64,000 nt of DNA from Ricinus communis (lineage: Eukaryota; Streptophyta; Magnoliopsida; Malpighiales; Euphorbiaceae). Below the pieces are notes generated by a model. It was not told where the DNA came from. It made no database searches and saw nothing but the letters and a program-made list of their open reading frames with translations. The position numbers and the translations under genes were made by a program. Each line of letters opens with the position of its first letter. Position 1 is the first letter of the stretch. Below, one piece after another: positions 26,807 through 40,524 of this stretch. The stretch is from NCBI RefSeq assembly GCF_019578655.1, contig NC_063261.1, positions 23,911,126-23,975,125 of the forward strand, given 5' to 3'.

Positions 26807-28227
26807 TGTGCTTATTGCATGAGGAGGCAGGATATGAATTGGTCATCTTTTTTGTATAATGTGATGAGACTTGCATGGTTGTAACTATGTGACGAATTTT
26901 TTTTCGATTTATTTAACCATGAGATATTAATGGTTCTTATATATACATATATTTTTAAAAATATATAAAGTGTAAATCTGTTTGTATTATATACATTTTA
27001 TTTACAGCACATGTTTGGATCAATTATAATTTTAATTTGAGATTATTCTTATAAAAATTTTAATTATCACTTCAGTTGATTATTACTAAAAATTGAAAGA
27101 AAAAAGTAATATCAAGCATTTATTAGTATTTTAATATAATATAAGTATTTATTCTATATTTTTAATTAAATTAGGTCAATCTTATCTAAATATCAAATAC
27201 ATAATCATGTTCGAACTGTGGATGTATGAATTCATTTTATAAAAATAAATTTAATTTAAATTTATTTTATTTTAGATAATTTATAACATTAAAAATGTTA
27301 ATATTTATTTTAAATTTGGTAATTGATTTATTTCTAGAAAACTTTTTAGAAATATCATAAAATTAATAAAAAAAATATTATTTTTACTGTGTGAATCTTT
27401 TTCAACAAATACTATTTTCTAATTTTTTTCAAATTTATGGTGTGATTATTTTTTAGTTATTTTTTAATTATTTTTTAAGTTGTTTTACCCGAAAACGAAA
27501 TAAATGACTAGAATTTTACACAATTTATGCATTCATTATTACACGTTTGAATATGCAGTCTAGGGATATACTTATGAAACCAAGAAAAGTTAATTATTAA
27601 TTTAAGCTCAATTAGTCATTTACATGGGCATTGCATTACCATTGTTATTATTTTAATTATAAAATTAAATTTATAAATAAAATTTAATAAAATATTTAAT
27701 ATTTAATATTATTTATAATACTTTAAAAATAATAAAATATTAAATATTTTTCTTAATTTATTAATACTTTAAGAGTGCAATAATATAAATTATCTTAAAA
27801 TATTTATTAATTGATTTTAGTGTTATATAAATTAATACTATCAGTATAACTAATATTACTATTTTTTAGAATTAGAAGTAATTATATAATAAAAAATTAA
27901 TTTATTAGTAAAAATAATATTAAGAATATCATCTCAAATGTTATTTTCTAAAATTAGACTCATTATAAAAACAAATTATTTTTGCTATCAAAAAGTTTTG
28001 CCAAAATGTTGTAACTTCAAGTTTTATTACAAAAATAAGGTATAGTTTATGTTAGGTAACCTTTTTTTCTAAAATAGTATACATTATTATTGAAAATTAA
28101 ATGTATTGATGTATATTAGTGAATTAGAACAGTATTTATAAAGAAAGATACAAGAAAATATAACTAAGGATAAGACATACATTTAAAGTTAAACAATAAC
28201 AACCCAGATAACATATTATCCTCTACA
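26807..28227. other. AT-rich intergenic stretch
   Basis: Nothing is supported beyond the CCB3 3' flank. The stretch is rich in TAAAATATT-like sequence. Confidence 0.6.
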
Positions 28228-28730
28228 CTCTACCGCAAGCCTGTGCCAGAGACACATTGAAATGATGTTTCTTAGCATCCCAAGAAATTAAATTTGAGCC
28301 CAGAAAAGTTTCATCGCTAACAGCAAAACAATGTATTTGTAAATTTCGAGAATGTACCAAACCATAATTCATTGTGTCTTTTTACCACCTATCAATGAAC
28401 ATTGCAGAGTCTGTTGACAGAAAAAGCAGTATCAGGTGTTGATGATAGTGTAACATATTGCAGTGCTCGAACTGTCTGTCTATAGACATCACCATCATCA
28501 AGAAGCGTACCCATTGTTTTAGATAAAGAGACATAGCGGCAGAAGTGGGGCATGGCGGACTCCATTTTGGTTCGATCAAGCAGATCCCAACTGTATTTGC
28601 TTTGAGATAATAACAAACCATCAGCTGTTTTAATAACCTCCACCCCAGAAAAGAAATGCAAAAATGGGCCTAGATCTCGAACAGGCAAAATCAAGCTTTA
28701 AACCGATTGCCATCTATGCTAATGATATAG
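28228..28730 (-). pseudogene. Ty1/copia pol relic (RT end to RNase H)
   Basis: The 100-codon frame 28694-28392 resembles the end of a copia reverse transcriptase (VRDLGPFLHFFSGVEVIKT, DGLLLSQSKYSWDLL). After a stop and a frame change, the strand continues with RNase H-like sequence (GLVHSRNLQIHCF, FLGSNLISWDAKKHHF) to a stop near 28228. Between them, residues expected in the family are missing, so the relic has an internal deletion and frame damage. No gag, integrase or LTR was found nearby. It is an old, immobile plant retrotransposon fragment. Confidence 0.8.
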
Positions 28731-28774
28731 TAAAAACCTAAGAGACTAGTGATTATACTGGTAATTAAAGAATA

Positions 28775-28986
28775 CAAGTGGGATGAGGTGCTAGATTCCT
28801 TAAGCAACGTTCAGGGTTCAAATTCTAGCATTAAAACCTTTAAGCAATGTCGAGGGTTCAACTCCTAGCGTTGTGAATGGAGTAAGCTGGGTTAGGAGGA
28901 TCACTCCTAATAGTCTCTGCAGTACCGGATTCGGGTTAGTTAGCCCGTGGGCTGGATAACAAATGAGAGATAAAAAAAAAAAAAAA
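28775..28986 (+). mobile_element. SINE-like element with poly-A tail
   Basis: About 210 bp ending in a 14-15 nt poly-A run. It contains two copies of a pol III B-box-like sequence, GGTTCAAATTC (near 28815) and GGTTCAACTCC (near 28855). These sit in a roughly 40-bp tandem duplication (TTAAGCAAxGTxxxGGGTTCAAxTxCTAGC). The rest (GGATTCGGGTT, GCCCGTGGGCTGG) has the GC-rich look of plant SINE bodies. A clear A box and target duplication were not seen, so the class is tentative. Confidence 0.5.
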
Positions 28987-29147
28987 CAGTTGGTGAATTT
29001 AATTAAAAAAAATGGTACAAGAATTAAATAGATGCCTCATGAACAAATTGATGGACTAATTAATTACTAATGAACAAAACTCTGTTTTTTTTATACTAAA
29101 AAGGAGATACCCAATAAAAAGGAGTCAGTAGGTCGTGAATTATACAA

Positions 29148-29859
29148 TAGAGCCGGCTCAACACGCTTTGTAACCCTAGGTAATTTTTAATTTCTAGTCT
29201 TATTAATATAAATATATTTTAAAAAAAAATTAAATTTTTTTCTTATATTTTGAGATGTGAAATTATTAATTAAAGTTTTATTTTCAAGTGTAGAAAGTAA
29301 ATATTTTTCAATTGATAATATATCTAAATTATTCAATCTTTTTGTGACACGGTTGAACACAAATAAAGTTTATTAATTTCAATTTTAAAAATTCATTTTC
29401 GCTCAAGCTACCATAACGAGATTGTTAATAGTAATCTATAAGTTATTCATGTAAAGAAAAAAATTATTTTTTTTATAAAATCTAATATTCTAATTGGTAT
29501 TTTTATTTCCTATTTATAATTTCATAAATTTTAATTCTGAAAATAAATATAAATCACCAATATCATAATGTTTTAAAAAAATTTCTAAATTTAAATAACT
29601 TTTTTTTTTTCAAATTACCATCATTAAAAGTAATTTTAACTTAGATATATAATATATTTAATGCTTGCTTTTTCAGTTTAAAATATTTTAACAAGTTACT
29701 AAGTTGATAATTAAATTAAATTAAATTTATTTTTTAATAAAATCAAAAAAATTATAAATTAATACTTATATAATATATATATACTAAAAAATTGAGACTC
29801 TTAGTTTCTTATTTTCTTGGACCCTAGATATAGGTCTTAGTAGTTTATGTCTTGAGCCA
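29148..29859. mobile_element. Possible degenerate inverted-repeat element (MITE)
   Basis: The 5' end reads CAATAGAGCCGGCTCAACAC and the 3' end in reverse complement reads CAATGTGGCTCAAGACATA. The ends share GGCTCAA-AC and further loosely matching bases, enclosing about 700 bp of AT-rich non-coding DNA. This is weak evidence for a terminal-inverted-repeat element. Confidence 0.35.
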
Positions 29860-30500
29860 CATTGTTTATACTTGCTATAAGTATGAAAACTCACCTAATA
29901 TGAAAGAGAATTTTTGAACATAAAATCTCGCTCTTGCGACTTGAAGTAAAACTTATGAAGTGTACAAAACTCAGTTTTCAACGAGCAATTTCAAATGGTA
30001 TTTGCTTGCATACTTATCTAACAAGTTTGTCAAATGTCACCCACTTGTATTCTTAGCCTAATTAGTATAATTCTTACAAAGTCTAAACAATGGCTTGAGG
30101 ACAAAAAACGAACAAATTAGCACATCTTAAGCTCCTTTTACGTATCATGAGATTATGACCCTTTAACAACATTGTAACCTATATCCAGTACTGTGTGAAT
30201 CTCTTGACAAAAAACAAAACTTATGGATGATCAACATACATATATAATGACCTTTAAGATCGTAAAATCCTGGCATGATCAGAGTTGAAGCATCCAAACC
30301 CACTAGAGAAGAGTCGTATTTAGAGTAAGAATTCATGTACCTTTTGCTTTAATTCTGTTTACGCTATTTCTAATGCAAATAAATTATTAGACTAATCTGA
30401 TTTTCTTTTTCTCTTTTTTTTTTTTAAATTTTTGAACAGAAAATAATTTATTCAAATCTCGTGTATTCAGACACTTTTAAGCTTGCTACCAACAAGAAAT
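29860..30500. other. Intergenic region 5' of F-box gene
   Basis: Promoter and 5' UTR of the F-box gene are expected here. No specific element is identified. Confidence 0.5.
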
Positions 30501-32465
30501 ATGGATGACAGGATTAGTAGTATGCCTGATGAGATCATTTTCCACATCATTTGTTCACTTCCTTTTGAGTCTGCAATACAAACAATTTTCCTTTCAAAGA
30601 GATGGAGATTTCTATGGGATACATCTCTGGTGCAACATGGCACGGAAGAGGATGTGGCTAGTGCAATCTGTAGTTTTCTTGAAAATTTTAATGAGCGAGA
30701 TCCATTAACAAATACCAGGAAATTTCGGTTCCATTTTGTCCATGGCAATGTGCTTTTAGCTATCATTGCACCTAACAATAAACTCTTTCTTGATTTCTCT
30801 GACGAGAAACAAGAATTTCACAGGCAGTTTAAGTTGCAATTAGAGTTCAATAATCCCCAAAACCTTGTCAGCCAGCCATCTCCCTCTACTTTCTTTGTCA
30901 AAAATCTTCATTTAACATCAGTTAGCTTTCTTACAAGTGAAGCAGTTTCTTCCATACTAACGAAATTTCAGTTTCTTGAAACCTTGAAAATCACTTGCTG
31001 CAACTGTTTACAGTCTTTAAGTATAGGTTCTGACACAAAGCTTTTAAGCTTGACAATCTTCGATTGTCTACCGTTAGAGTTTCTCCATATCAGATCCTTT
31101 AAACTTCGAACTTTCCGATATCGTGGATCACTACCTTCCTTTTTGCCTGAATATCACTATAACTTGGTTGATGCTTTTCTTGATTTCAGACAAGGTCCTA
31201 GAACTTGTAGCATCATGACTAATCATGATCTTGACTTGGTTCTTTTAACTATAAAGAATGTAAAAATACTGACTCTATGCAAATGGACATTTGAGGTATG
31301 CAGTAATATTGATAAAAGGAGAATGATTGTTATTCTTACTGACTTTGTTATTGTTATATAGTTAATTGTATATATTAATCTTCAAATCTTCTTGGTGCAG
31401 GCATTGATCTGCCCTGTGCTGTCTACATTTCTTGCAGAATTTCAGTTCTATAATCTAAAAGAGCTGTGGTGGATTGATAATTCAGATCAAGAATATGATT
31501 GTGATGCCTTAATCTCTTTCCTAAAACTATGTCCCTCACTGGAGCAACTCTTTGTCACAGTAAGTTTTCTTTGAGTAATAGAAAGAGATGGAGAATTAAT
31601 CAAGCTCATGCTTTCTTTGTTTCTGATGCAATTCACATTTTCTTGGTTTCTCGTTCCTTTCTTCCCTTTTCTTGTGGTGTTCAAAATAAGCTAATTAACT
31701 ATTAATTTTACACCAACCCTTTTGATTGTGTTAAGGTATGGTACTATGGGTTAACTTTTGAGTATCTGTACTAAATTAACTTTCAAAAATAGTGATCATG
31801 TATCATATACTAAATATTTTTTTTCACTTTATTATAATATTTATTAAGAAATTATTAATACTTGAGATCCAATTTAAGTGCAAGAGCGTTTAGTTTTGAA
31901 ATGAAATTTTTTGGGTTTATATTCTCTTATTCGCACTAAGATGACTCATTGCAAGACTAGCTTATTATGGGGACAAAAAATCCCTACAATTTCTTATGAT
32001 TTAAATTGTAATGCTGATGAGCAAATATGTTAAAAGTTGTTATTGTGATTCTAATGATAAACACAATTATCTGTAATGAGTTATTACACCAATATGCAGA
32101 TTGATCCCAAAAGCTACTATATGGAAAGGACTGCAACTTGTTCAATACAAGCTGGTAGGAATACAAAATTGAAACACCTTAAAATGGTTAAATTGGATAG
32201 GTTTTCAAATGAGGCAGATGAGATACACTTGGCTAAATGTCTACAACAGATCATCACTAGTGAGCCACTAATCTTTGCATCAAGTAATGGAAGTTGCATG
32301 AGAAGACTGATTCATGACCCTCTGCACCAACTAAAGCAGAAGGGTATAGGCAGCTTGGAAGTGGCAGCTGGAGCACCGGGGCATGAAACGAAGTTTTCTT
32401 ACACATCTGTCGAAGTAAGAGATATGAATCAATTGTGCCCTAAGCATGTTCATATGGACCTGTAA
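30501..32465 (+). CDS. F-box/LRR-like protein
   Basis: Exons 30501-31295, 31401-31559 and 32100-32465 join in phase 0 to encode 439 aa. The F-box lies at residues about 4-45 (RISSMPDEIIFHIICSLPF, then SKRWRFLWDT) and should bind SKP1 in an SCF ubiquitin ligase. Downstream are leucine-rich repeat-like segments (VKNLHLTSVSFL, FLETLKITCCNCLQSL, KLLSLTIFDCLPLEFLHI) and a later segment (LKHLKMVKLDRFSNEADEI) resembling the FBD-like end of this plant family. The nearest family I recall is the At2g39490-type F-box proteins, but this is not certain. The substrate is unknown. The start is the ATG of MDDRISSMPDE; an upstream in-frame ATG at 30483 is possible. The last ~50 residues are poorly conserved-looking. 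Confidence 0.82.
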
Positions 32466-35400
32466 AAGTAGACCCCGCACACACATCTGTATTGATGAAA
32501 ATTAAACAAAAGAAAAGAAAAACATTGGACATATACTTATCATTCAAAAGAAAATAATAGAATTATTTACTCATTATATGAATAATAATGTATGACTGAT
32601 TAAATAATTATTTTTAATGAGAAATATGTCATTACTTGGGTCACTTCTATTTCTATTCTCTAGATTTTTAATTATTCATTACATATAATACTATTTATAC
32701 CAACCACTTTCTTTATACAAAATAACATTAGAAAAAGAATGACATAAAATAACTTATTTCACTAATAATCCAAATATCAAATACTTATTTCTTAGTACAA
32801 CTCATATAAAAAGAGAGACACGTAAGTTTAATTGATAAATTACAAATAATTCTTAAAGAAAGCTTCATTCTCTTAATTTATAAGGAATTCCGACGAAATT
32901 TTACATAAAAAAATGAAATCATAGAAAGGTACAAATGATGATTATATTTTATATTTATTTTTATTGTCACAAAATTTTAAATTGTTATCACTTTTAATTA
33001 TATTTCAATTCAATTATTTTCGCAAACGAGAGATTGACATATTGCAAAAACATCTAATAAAAAATTAATAAAGAGAAATATAACATGTCAATCTCTTATC
33101 GACGAGATAACTAAAATTTAATCAATATCAAAATTAAATAATTTAAATAAGAATAAATTAATAATTAAAATAAAACTAAATATAAAAAATTAATAATTAG
33201 TTATATTATTATTCAAGTAGGAGACTATAAGGTGTGTAACAAATTAGAGATCCCTTAAACACTGAAGTCAAAGTCAAAGGTTTTTCAAGTTCAATGCATT
33301 ACGTGAAGAAAAGACTAATGACAAATTAACAAAGGGATTATCTATTTTACATTGGGTTTGTCTTTTACTCTTTAATTACAAGAAAATTAAAATTAAAATT
33401 TGAAGTGGGAAACAAGAAATAAATTAAAGAGCTAAGAAAATTGAGATGTTTTTATTGGTGAATACTTTGCCTTATGGGAATACTTTTGTCTCATCAAACT
33501 CATTGTTTGTGAACTTTTATAGACGTCTCCACCTCTTAACATCACCAAGTGAACAAACAAATACAATGTGAATGAATCTCCCTATATTTTGTTCACACCC
33601 ATCTATTTTTAAAATAATTTCAAAAATTAAATTTATGTCAAATAATTATATATTAAATAAATTATTTTATATATTTAAAGAATTCATTATATTGATTATG
33701 AAACTTTAATATCAACATAAATATATTAAATTTTTTATTTTTAATCAGCAAGTGTCCTGAAAATATTAAATATCAATTGTTTTAAAAAAGTATATATTAT
33801 TACTTATTCATACTTTGAAAGAAAATAATTATTTTTATTACCTTTAATAAATGACAATATAAATTATTTATTAGCCCTAATATTATATATATAGTTTCTA
33901 ACTTTGAAGTTATTACGATTAAAAAAGTTTCTAACTAATTGAAAGTAATTATTTATATATATATATACTAAATTGGGTTAAATTAGATTAGTTTGGCGAG
34001 ACAGGAATCCTCATATTGCATCATGGTATATTGATTTTAATAGGTAATATTAATTTTCATGAGTTCTTAAATATTTTTATAATATTTGATTTTATTTCTT
34101 TTTGACTATATTAATTCTAATCACATTGTTTTAATTTTTTTAAATATTTTTAATATATGTCAAATAATTAATCAAAAACTATTTTTTTTTTTATCTATTG
34201 TATATATATCATAGGATATGTTCATAAGTAAAACCAAATTAATAATCACATGATCATCATTAAGATTTATTATTAAATAATTAAATAACATATAACAATG
34301 TTAAAATTTTATATTATCAATCTGGAGACCAAAGCATAAATAGTCTACGAATTATAAAAATTATACTATTAGAAGCTAAATAAATAAATAAAATTATTTA
34401 TTAAATATTAAACGGAATAAGGCATGAAAAAAATAGTAAAGAAAAGATTGAAATTTAGTATCCAATTTCAAGAATCCAACCTATTCTTCTTTGATAAATC
34501 ATATGATCTTAAATATTAAAAAAAATAGATAATATGTTGTCATATTATTTGTTAATTAATTTGCATCTCGAGAAGAAAAAAAAAACTTATTTTACATATT
34601 CAAAATTTATAGTTACAATTCATCAAAGAATGAACCACTGGCACAATAATAAAATTAAACATTTAATATTTTGCCTTTTTAAATATTTTTATTCTAATCA
34701 CATTGTTTTTCAAAGTATACTTTTATCATGTTTTAAATATAAGTCAAATAATTAATTAAGACATTTGCTTTTTGTTTTTCTATTTAGATTTGTTACATGA
34801 ATATTATAATACTTTTTAAAAGTAAAATCAAATCAATAACATATGATTATTACCAAGATTCATTATGAAAAATAAATTAATGACTAGGTTATAAATAGAA
34901 AATATATATATAACTCTTGGCACAAAGTATACTTTTATCTACTCGCTCACTCCGCTCCGCTCCAACATCTGTCCTTTAAACTGGTATATGAGTTATATCT
35001 AACAGATTGCGAAATAATTAATAGGTGATTTAGTTTGAACTTAACTCTCACTTTTTGATAGTAAAAGGATAACTTTATCAGGATGAGTTGTAATTAAACA
35101 GAGCTTTCTGGTTTTGTTCAGGGTTTTGAGCTGTGAGGCTGAATTGTAGCCTTAGGCTGAGTAGTATTTTAGATGCTCAACTATTTGGTTATTGGTCCTC
35201 TTATGAGGTTCCTGTTCCTGTGATCTTATATTTACTTGCTAAAAGTGTAATCTCTTCTAAGGAGAACTTCCTGATAGAACAATTGCAAATTTGGACAAAA
35301 CAGCTTCATTGATTGAACAAGTAATAGACAACTACAGACCACTTTAAACTAGGTGGAAAACAACATCCAACACCCAACACAACCAAACTACAAAGAGCAA

Positions 35401-35481
35401 AATAAAGAAAACCACCACAAACTTTATTACCCCTCAATCTTTAGAAAAAAAGAAGAAAAGCGGAGGAGAAAAGTTATAATC
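32466..35481. other. AT-rich intergenic stretch
   Basis: About 3 kb of A/T-rich DNA between convergent F-box and aquaporin genes. The short frame at 34534-34755 (+) is low-complexity. Poly-A signals of the two genes would lie at the edges; nothing else is supported. Confidence 0.55.
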
Positions 35482-36630
35482 TTAAAAATCATTGACGGGT
35501 AGTGGCTCATGTGCACCATAACCGATGAAAATGTTATCATATACAATGGCAGCAATGGCAGAACCAATCAATGGACCAACCCAGTAGACCCAGTGATTAG
35601 TCCATGTCCAGCTTACTACAGCAGGGCCAAAGGAGACTGCTGGGTTCATTGATGCACCATCAAAAGCTCCACCAGCTAAAATGTTGGCACCAACAATGAA
35701 GCCAATTGCAATTGGTGCAATGATTCCAATGTTCCCTTTCTTTGGATCTACTGCTGTGGCATACACAGTGTACACTAGGCCAAATGTCATCACTATCTCA
35801 AACACAACTGCATTCCATGAAGATACCCCTGATGATAAGGCAAATGCTGATGTTTCCTGTAGTGAACAAACCACAATCAGAATTGGTTAAACTGTCATGA
35901 ATTACCAACTTTGCATCAAGCCCTTAAAAAGGGACATTTCATATATTTCATCTTCAGTTTGAATAAAAATAAACTTGTTGGTTAGGGAACATGTTTCATT
36001 TTTCTAAAGGTGTGAAAAAGAGTGGTCATGCTTCTGTCCCAAATGTAATGAAATTTAGCAGGACAAAATATCTTCAAGTTGTTAAGTAAATTATGGACAA
36101 ATGGTTTCATACCAATCCACCAGTGGAGAATTTAAGGAGCAAGCAAGCAACAACAGATCCGAGCAACTGAGCAATCCAATACAAAATCCCTCTTAAAAGA
36201 GTAATGTGTCCTCCAATAAATGCACCAAAAGTGACAGCAGGATTTACATGGCCACCAGAAATATTTGCACCAACCGAAACAGCCACAAAAAGTGCAAATG
36301 CATGAGACAGAGATGCAGCTACTAGGCCTGACGGTGTTGTTGACCCACCATCGGTTAGCTTGTCTGCCAAATAAAAAACATCAAACCACCATTGGTACCC
36401 TTCTTAATTTTATGCCAGGATTCTCAAGAACAATTTATATAAACAATATTGATTGGTATAGATACAGGTATATAGTGTGTTAGTACTGGTATCTTACTAA
36501 AAGCCATGCCGGATCCTTCACCAGCGAATACGAATATGATCATAGAAAAAAATTCTGCTAATGCCGCCCTGAGAGCATCAGGTTGGCTAGCTTCCCCTGG
36601 ATTTCCAACTGCAATTCTGCTGATTGGCAT
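35482..36630 (-). CDS. TIP1;3: Tonoplast intrinsic aquaporin, TIP1;3 type
   Basis: Exons 36630-36498, 36363-36113 and 35856-35482 join in phases 1 and 0 to give 252 aa, the standard TIP length. Six membrane helices are visible, with two NPA half-helices ([12 protein letters not shown] and [12 protein letters not shown]). The N-terminus [15 protein letters not shown] and C-terminus [11 protein letters not shown] are closest to TIP1;3 (At4g01470). TIP1-type selectivity residues are present: His in [10 protein letters not shown], Ile in [11 protein letters not shown], and Val after the second NPA in place of the Arg of strict water channels. It conducts water and probably small neutral solutes across the vacuolar membrane; TIP1;3 in Arabidopsis is pollen-enriched. 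A splice-created Asn (A|AC) restores the MAFNKL motif. Confidence 0.95.
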
Positions 36631-36735
36631 TTTTGGTAGAATTTGAGCTTCTTCAGATGTCGTTGCTGCCCAGAAGCTTTTCTTGCTTTTTCTGTTATTT
36701 GTATAGCTCAGTGAGGAGTGAGTCTAGTTCCCTCC

Positions 36736-36750
36736 TTTATATATATATCA
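36736..36750 (-). promoter_or_regulatory. TATA box of TIP1;3-like gene
   Basis: On the minus strand the sequence reads TGATATATATATAAAGG, about 110 bp upstream of the ATG, a suitable position for a core promoter with a short 5' UTR. Confidence 0.6.
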
Positions 36751-36865
36751 GAAATAACGGCTGAGGAACCGGTATAATCGGTACCCTGGAAATAGAATTG
36801 AGCAATTAAGTCACATGTCGGTGACTTTACAGCTTGTGAAAGGGATTTCTAGCTATCAAATGGCG

Positions 36866-37197
36866 ACACGTGTGTGGTGGAGATTGAACTCAGCCTCGGC
36901 TTAATCGGCAAGAACGAGGAGATGATTTAGTACATTGCCGACCAAAGAAAGGAGGGGCGGGTCCCCCTTGTATTTACGTGACGTGGCGGTCTATTATGCG
37001 AGATGGGCGGCGAGTTTCTTTGGTTGAGAAATGGACCGACGCTTGAATGAGTTTTGAATAATGAATATTCAAACTATATAAAAAGAAGAAAAAAAATGTG
37101 TTTCATTATTTGTAGGGTTTGCGGTGGGGCCACTAAAGGGAAGCTTTTGGGTAGGCTCTTGTGGGGCCCATTTATGATGGACCTATTTAATCACGTG
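36866..37197 (-). promoter_or_regulatory. Cluster of ABRE/G-box motifs
   Basis: Three ACGT-core sites lie 240-570 bp upstream of the aquaporin start: ACACGTGT at 36866, TACGTGACGTGGCG at 36975, and CACGTG at 37192. Such clusters are typical binding sites for bZIP factors of the ABF/ABI5 group, so abscisic acid or drought control of the aquaporin is inferred. Confidence 0.55.
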
Positions 37198-37199
37198 GA

Positions 37200-40100
37200 C
37201 GGTTACCTAGTGGACTATCATAAAATTATGATGATCTTGTGGTGGAAAACATGCCTATCATTGATTTGTGTCTTTTATGATAACAACATCAATAACACAT
37301 AAACAAAAATAATTAATGATTTAATCTACCAAATATAAAAATAAACATTTATCTAAAAATAAAATTGACTAAAAGAATATAATAATTTTCATATTTATTA
37401 ATGAGTTCCTAACATATAAATATATAGTTTATAGTTTGTTGCACTTAAATATTTAAACTGCAAAGGATTAGTTAATAAGCTAATAAATTCAGTAAAAAAT
37501 TATTATTATTACTTAAATAGTTTAATGGGTTCATGTCTCTCAATTATAAGTAGATGGAATATTAAATTTTATCATATTTTTTTCGTCTGCAATTAAAAAA
37601 GAAAAACAAAAATATTTAATAAATTTTAATTATTATAAATAAATTAAAATTACCTTATATAATTTATTACACATATTTCAACATAATAATAAATTTAAAA
37701 AAAAATTAATATATATTAAATATATAAAATTGAGATTCTTTTTTTTTTTTTTTAAATTATACGAGAAGTAGTTTCATAAATACTTGGTGATCTTATAAAA
37801 TGATTTTGAGCAGAGTTCTTGGATCTCACAAGGAGGGAAAAAAGAAAAGGGATGTTGGACCTTTTTGACACGGCAATATGCTAATTATTGCAAGAAGAAG
37901 CCAAAAATAATAAAGATGTTAAAGGGGAGACACTATAATTTGTTTACTTATCAAAAAATTGTGTCAGTTTTTTTTTAAATGTAAATAAAAAATAAAAAAT
38001 AAAATTTTGTGCTTATTTTTAATAAAAATAAAAAATAGACTTTTTATATTTTTAAAATTTTATCCATAAAAATATTATGCACTAAATTACAAGTAAGCAA
38101 TTGAATTAGGTGAAGATTAAGTGGTACATCCATCATCTTAAACTATACATATCAAACTAAATTACTAGTAACCAATTGAATTAGGTGAATTTTAGTGAAA
38201 TTTTACTATTTTTATAATGAAAAATAAATAAAAGAATTATCATATTATTATTTTTTTCTATCTAGTTTATGCCTTTTAAAGTTTTAATAAAACCAGAAAA
38301 ATTAGTTTATTGTCGCACTCAAATTATATTTCTTAATTTATTAACTCTATATTTAAAATTTGTGATTGGCTCTAAGAAAAATGATCCTTAAATTCAGTTT
38401 TTTTAAGAAAATAATTTGAATTTCTGAATTTCTTCTTGTATGTATTTGGATTTTTTTTTTTATTCTTTTTAAATATAGAGATTTAAATTTTGAAGTAATA
38501 CCTCGAGGGCGACAGAGATATCATTTTTCCGAGAGAGGGATTGTGGTCATCAAATGAACAAAAACATTAACTGCAAATAAGCTCTCATTTTCAAGCGATC
38601 ACTTGTGGCAAATTTGTTGTCTTTTCTCTTGATTGAGTTTATAATGTGATAAATTATGTGTAATTTTTTTTTTAAAATATCTCAAAATTAATAAAAAAAT
38701 ATTATTTTTATTATCTAATTTTTTAAAGTACTATTTTTAAAATTTACAGTAGGATTATTTTTTTATTGTTTTATCTAAAAACAACTAAAATTGTAATTTT
38801 TAAAAAAATAAAAAAAATTGTATTTTTAATATTTTAAAACAGTAAAAATTAGAAAAATTAAAAACACTGTAAATCTAATAAAAATTAAAAACAAGTATTT
38901 TTTATATTTTTTCTAAATTAAATCCAAGGGAAAGTATTCAAATTAATTTTCTTTTAAAGCAGGCAAAGGGCAACATCTTTTTCTTATTATTGGACCGACC
39001 TCTTATTGTAGTACATAGAGACTCTGATTCTGTTGCATCATCTCATAACTTCCTACCGACAAAAGCCCAATTAGCTTCGGCAATTTTTGTTGGGCTATGG
39101 AAATAAGAACAAACAAAAACTCATTTCACATTCCTGTAAAATTCAGAGGGAATGGTGTTCATAGTATGCTTTATTCTTATTATTATTATTATTATTTGTA
39201 TTTTTATTTATTGGGTTCAATCAATTTGAAGTGGATGCTTGATTAATAGTGAAATTATAGGATTTCTCTTTTTGTTTTCATTATTATTCCTATAATATAT
39301 GATATGTGAAGACTTGAATTCTAAAGTCTTAATTATCTACATAAGTTAACACTATCAGTTAAATTTATGAAATTAATTGTATATAAATAAAATTCTGTTA
39401 AAATAAATAAGAATTTCCAAAATTAATATATCTTCATAAAATCAATAAATTCTTTTTAGTTTTATCATTTTATTTTAAAATAAGTAAATACTATGTGGTT
39501 TTACCAATTTATGATTTTAAATATGTTTCTTTTTTAAATATATATAGTTACAAATTGTGATAAAAGAAAGTATTTTATTGTTAAAAGATTTTGATACACA
39601 ATAATTTAACTATCTTTATTTCGATTAGTTATTATTATTATGTTGCTCATGTTTGGCAAGGTAGTTTAGAGCTTAACAACTACTAATTTCTCTATTTAAC
39701 CGTCAAATTGATCTCATCAAGACAGTCAAACAATGAATACTAAAAATTATTAAACTCTAGATTTATGTTATCAAGCATGAGTAATATAATAATGATGGTC
39801 GATCGTAATAAAAATAGTTAAATTTTACAAATCGAGACTTTTTTATAGCGATATACTTTTTCTTGTAACGATTGTAATGACAATATTTCCTATTGTCCGA
39901 AAAGAACACATATTTAAAATTATAAAACAGTAAAACCACATTATATTTATTTATACTTATCCCTTTATTTTATTATTTCTGCTATCTTGTTTTCATATTT
40001 ATTATAAGAAATTTCTTATCATAACTTACTCCAACACAATATTCATTTTATTTAAATTATAAATATTATTTAACACCCTCTTGCATAAAAAGAAGTAGAC

Positions 40101-40524
40101 CTAAAAATAATTTCAATTTTAACTTGTGATAGTTTCTAGAGGTTTCCCTATTCCACCACATGTTTTCATCAGAAATATAAAGTTTAAATAAGTGAAGGCA
40201 AGACTACCCAAATCTAACAAGAGTCCCCTTTGCAGCTCCATGTTAGAATAAATTTTGTTAAATGGCTACATGTTCACAGCTACACAAAAGTATGTACAGA
40301 AGCAACATCTAAAGAAGCATCACAAAACTATTTATCCATATCAATGGTTAAAACAGTAACAAGTAAATGCAAATTACTTCCTAATGGTAAATCTTTTTCC
40401 TAATCTCTTGCACATGGCCTCTCACAAATTCAATCCTGCTCGTGATCGTCAGCTTTGCAAATTAACCTTAAGAAAAAGAAAATCTAAACTTGCCAAATTA
40501 GTATTCCTGCCCAAATACAGCAAC
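37200..40524. other. AT-rich intergenic stretch
   Basis: Distal promoter of the aquaporin and the 3' flank of the MADS gene. No coding signal. A (TTA)n run lies near 39178-39196. Confidence 0.55.
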